In this document: in pieces, positions 43,403 through 43,522 of the stretch
Numbering within the stretch: the stretch's first letter is position 1
Layout: every line of letters begins with the position of its first letter
Source of the DNA: Planctomycetes bacterium HGW-Planctomycetes-1
Lineage (GTDB): Bacteria; Planctomycetota; Phycisphaerae; Sedimentisphaerales; UBA12454
NCBI GenBank assembly: GCA_002839495.1
Contig: PGYD01000008.1
Span: forward strand, 1 to 43,522
Direction of reading: 5' to 3'
Length of the DNA: 43,522 nucleotides
Program-made: the position numbers and the translations under genes
The notes under the pieces: generated by a model
The model's database searches: none
The model's input: the letters and a program-made list of their open reading frames with translations, nothing else
What the model was told of the DNA's origin: nothing

Positions 43403-43522
43403 TTTTTAGTATAGCTACGAAGGCACCAAGCGGCTGTGTTTAATTTCAAGGATTTTTTAGAATTATTTCTTCCGTCCATAATGTCTGATTCCTTATCATC
43501 GTATTGAGTATTATCAACAACT

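Overview
Bacterial accessory/chromosomal window; the gene content suggests a Planctomycetes/PVC-type genome, but that is inference. Left third (1-22.7 kb): an oligopeptide ABC transporter operon (opp-like, minus strand), a DUF547 protein, metK, a TrpB2-like protein, a deoxyhypusine synthase-like protein, a GH31 glycosidase, a tandem-ACT protein, an MFS transporter, and a TetR-TolC-MFP-RND efflux operon. A tRNA-Arg(CCT) follows. From 23.2 to 39.8 kb, all on the minus strand, lies a large gas-vesicle (gvp) locus: gvpA, two gvpJ, a third GvpA/J/M-family gene, gvpK, gvpG, two gvpO, five gvpF/L, gvpN, a gvpV-like gene, gvpH (Hsp20), and GvpC-like proteins with 33-residue repeats. The locus also carries a chaperone/ATPase set: a GvpF/L fused to a C-terminal J domain, two stand-alone DnaJ-type CxxCxGxG zinc-finger proteins, a CDC48/VAT-type double AAA+ ATPase and an ArsA/GET3-type ATPase. 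A free-standing PAS protein and several uncharacterised coiled-coil proteins are also present. A MEDS-PAS-HisKA_3 histidine kinase and a NarL-type response regulator lie directly upstream of gvpA. The strongest candidates for a new system are: (i) the dispersed DnaJ/Hsp20/CDC48/GET3 assembly machinery in the gvp operon; (ii) the multi-GvpC shell set, one member with a histone-like basic tail; (iii) an intrinsic-terminator hairpin in the gvpA leader; (iv) a 33-bp repeat inserted in frame in two unrelated genes. All calls come from reading the sequence and the supplied ORF track; no database search was run.
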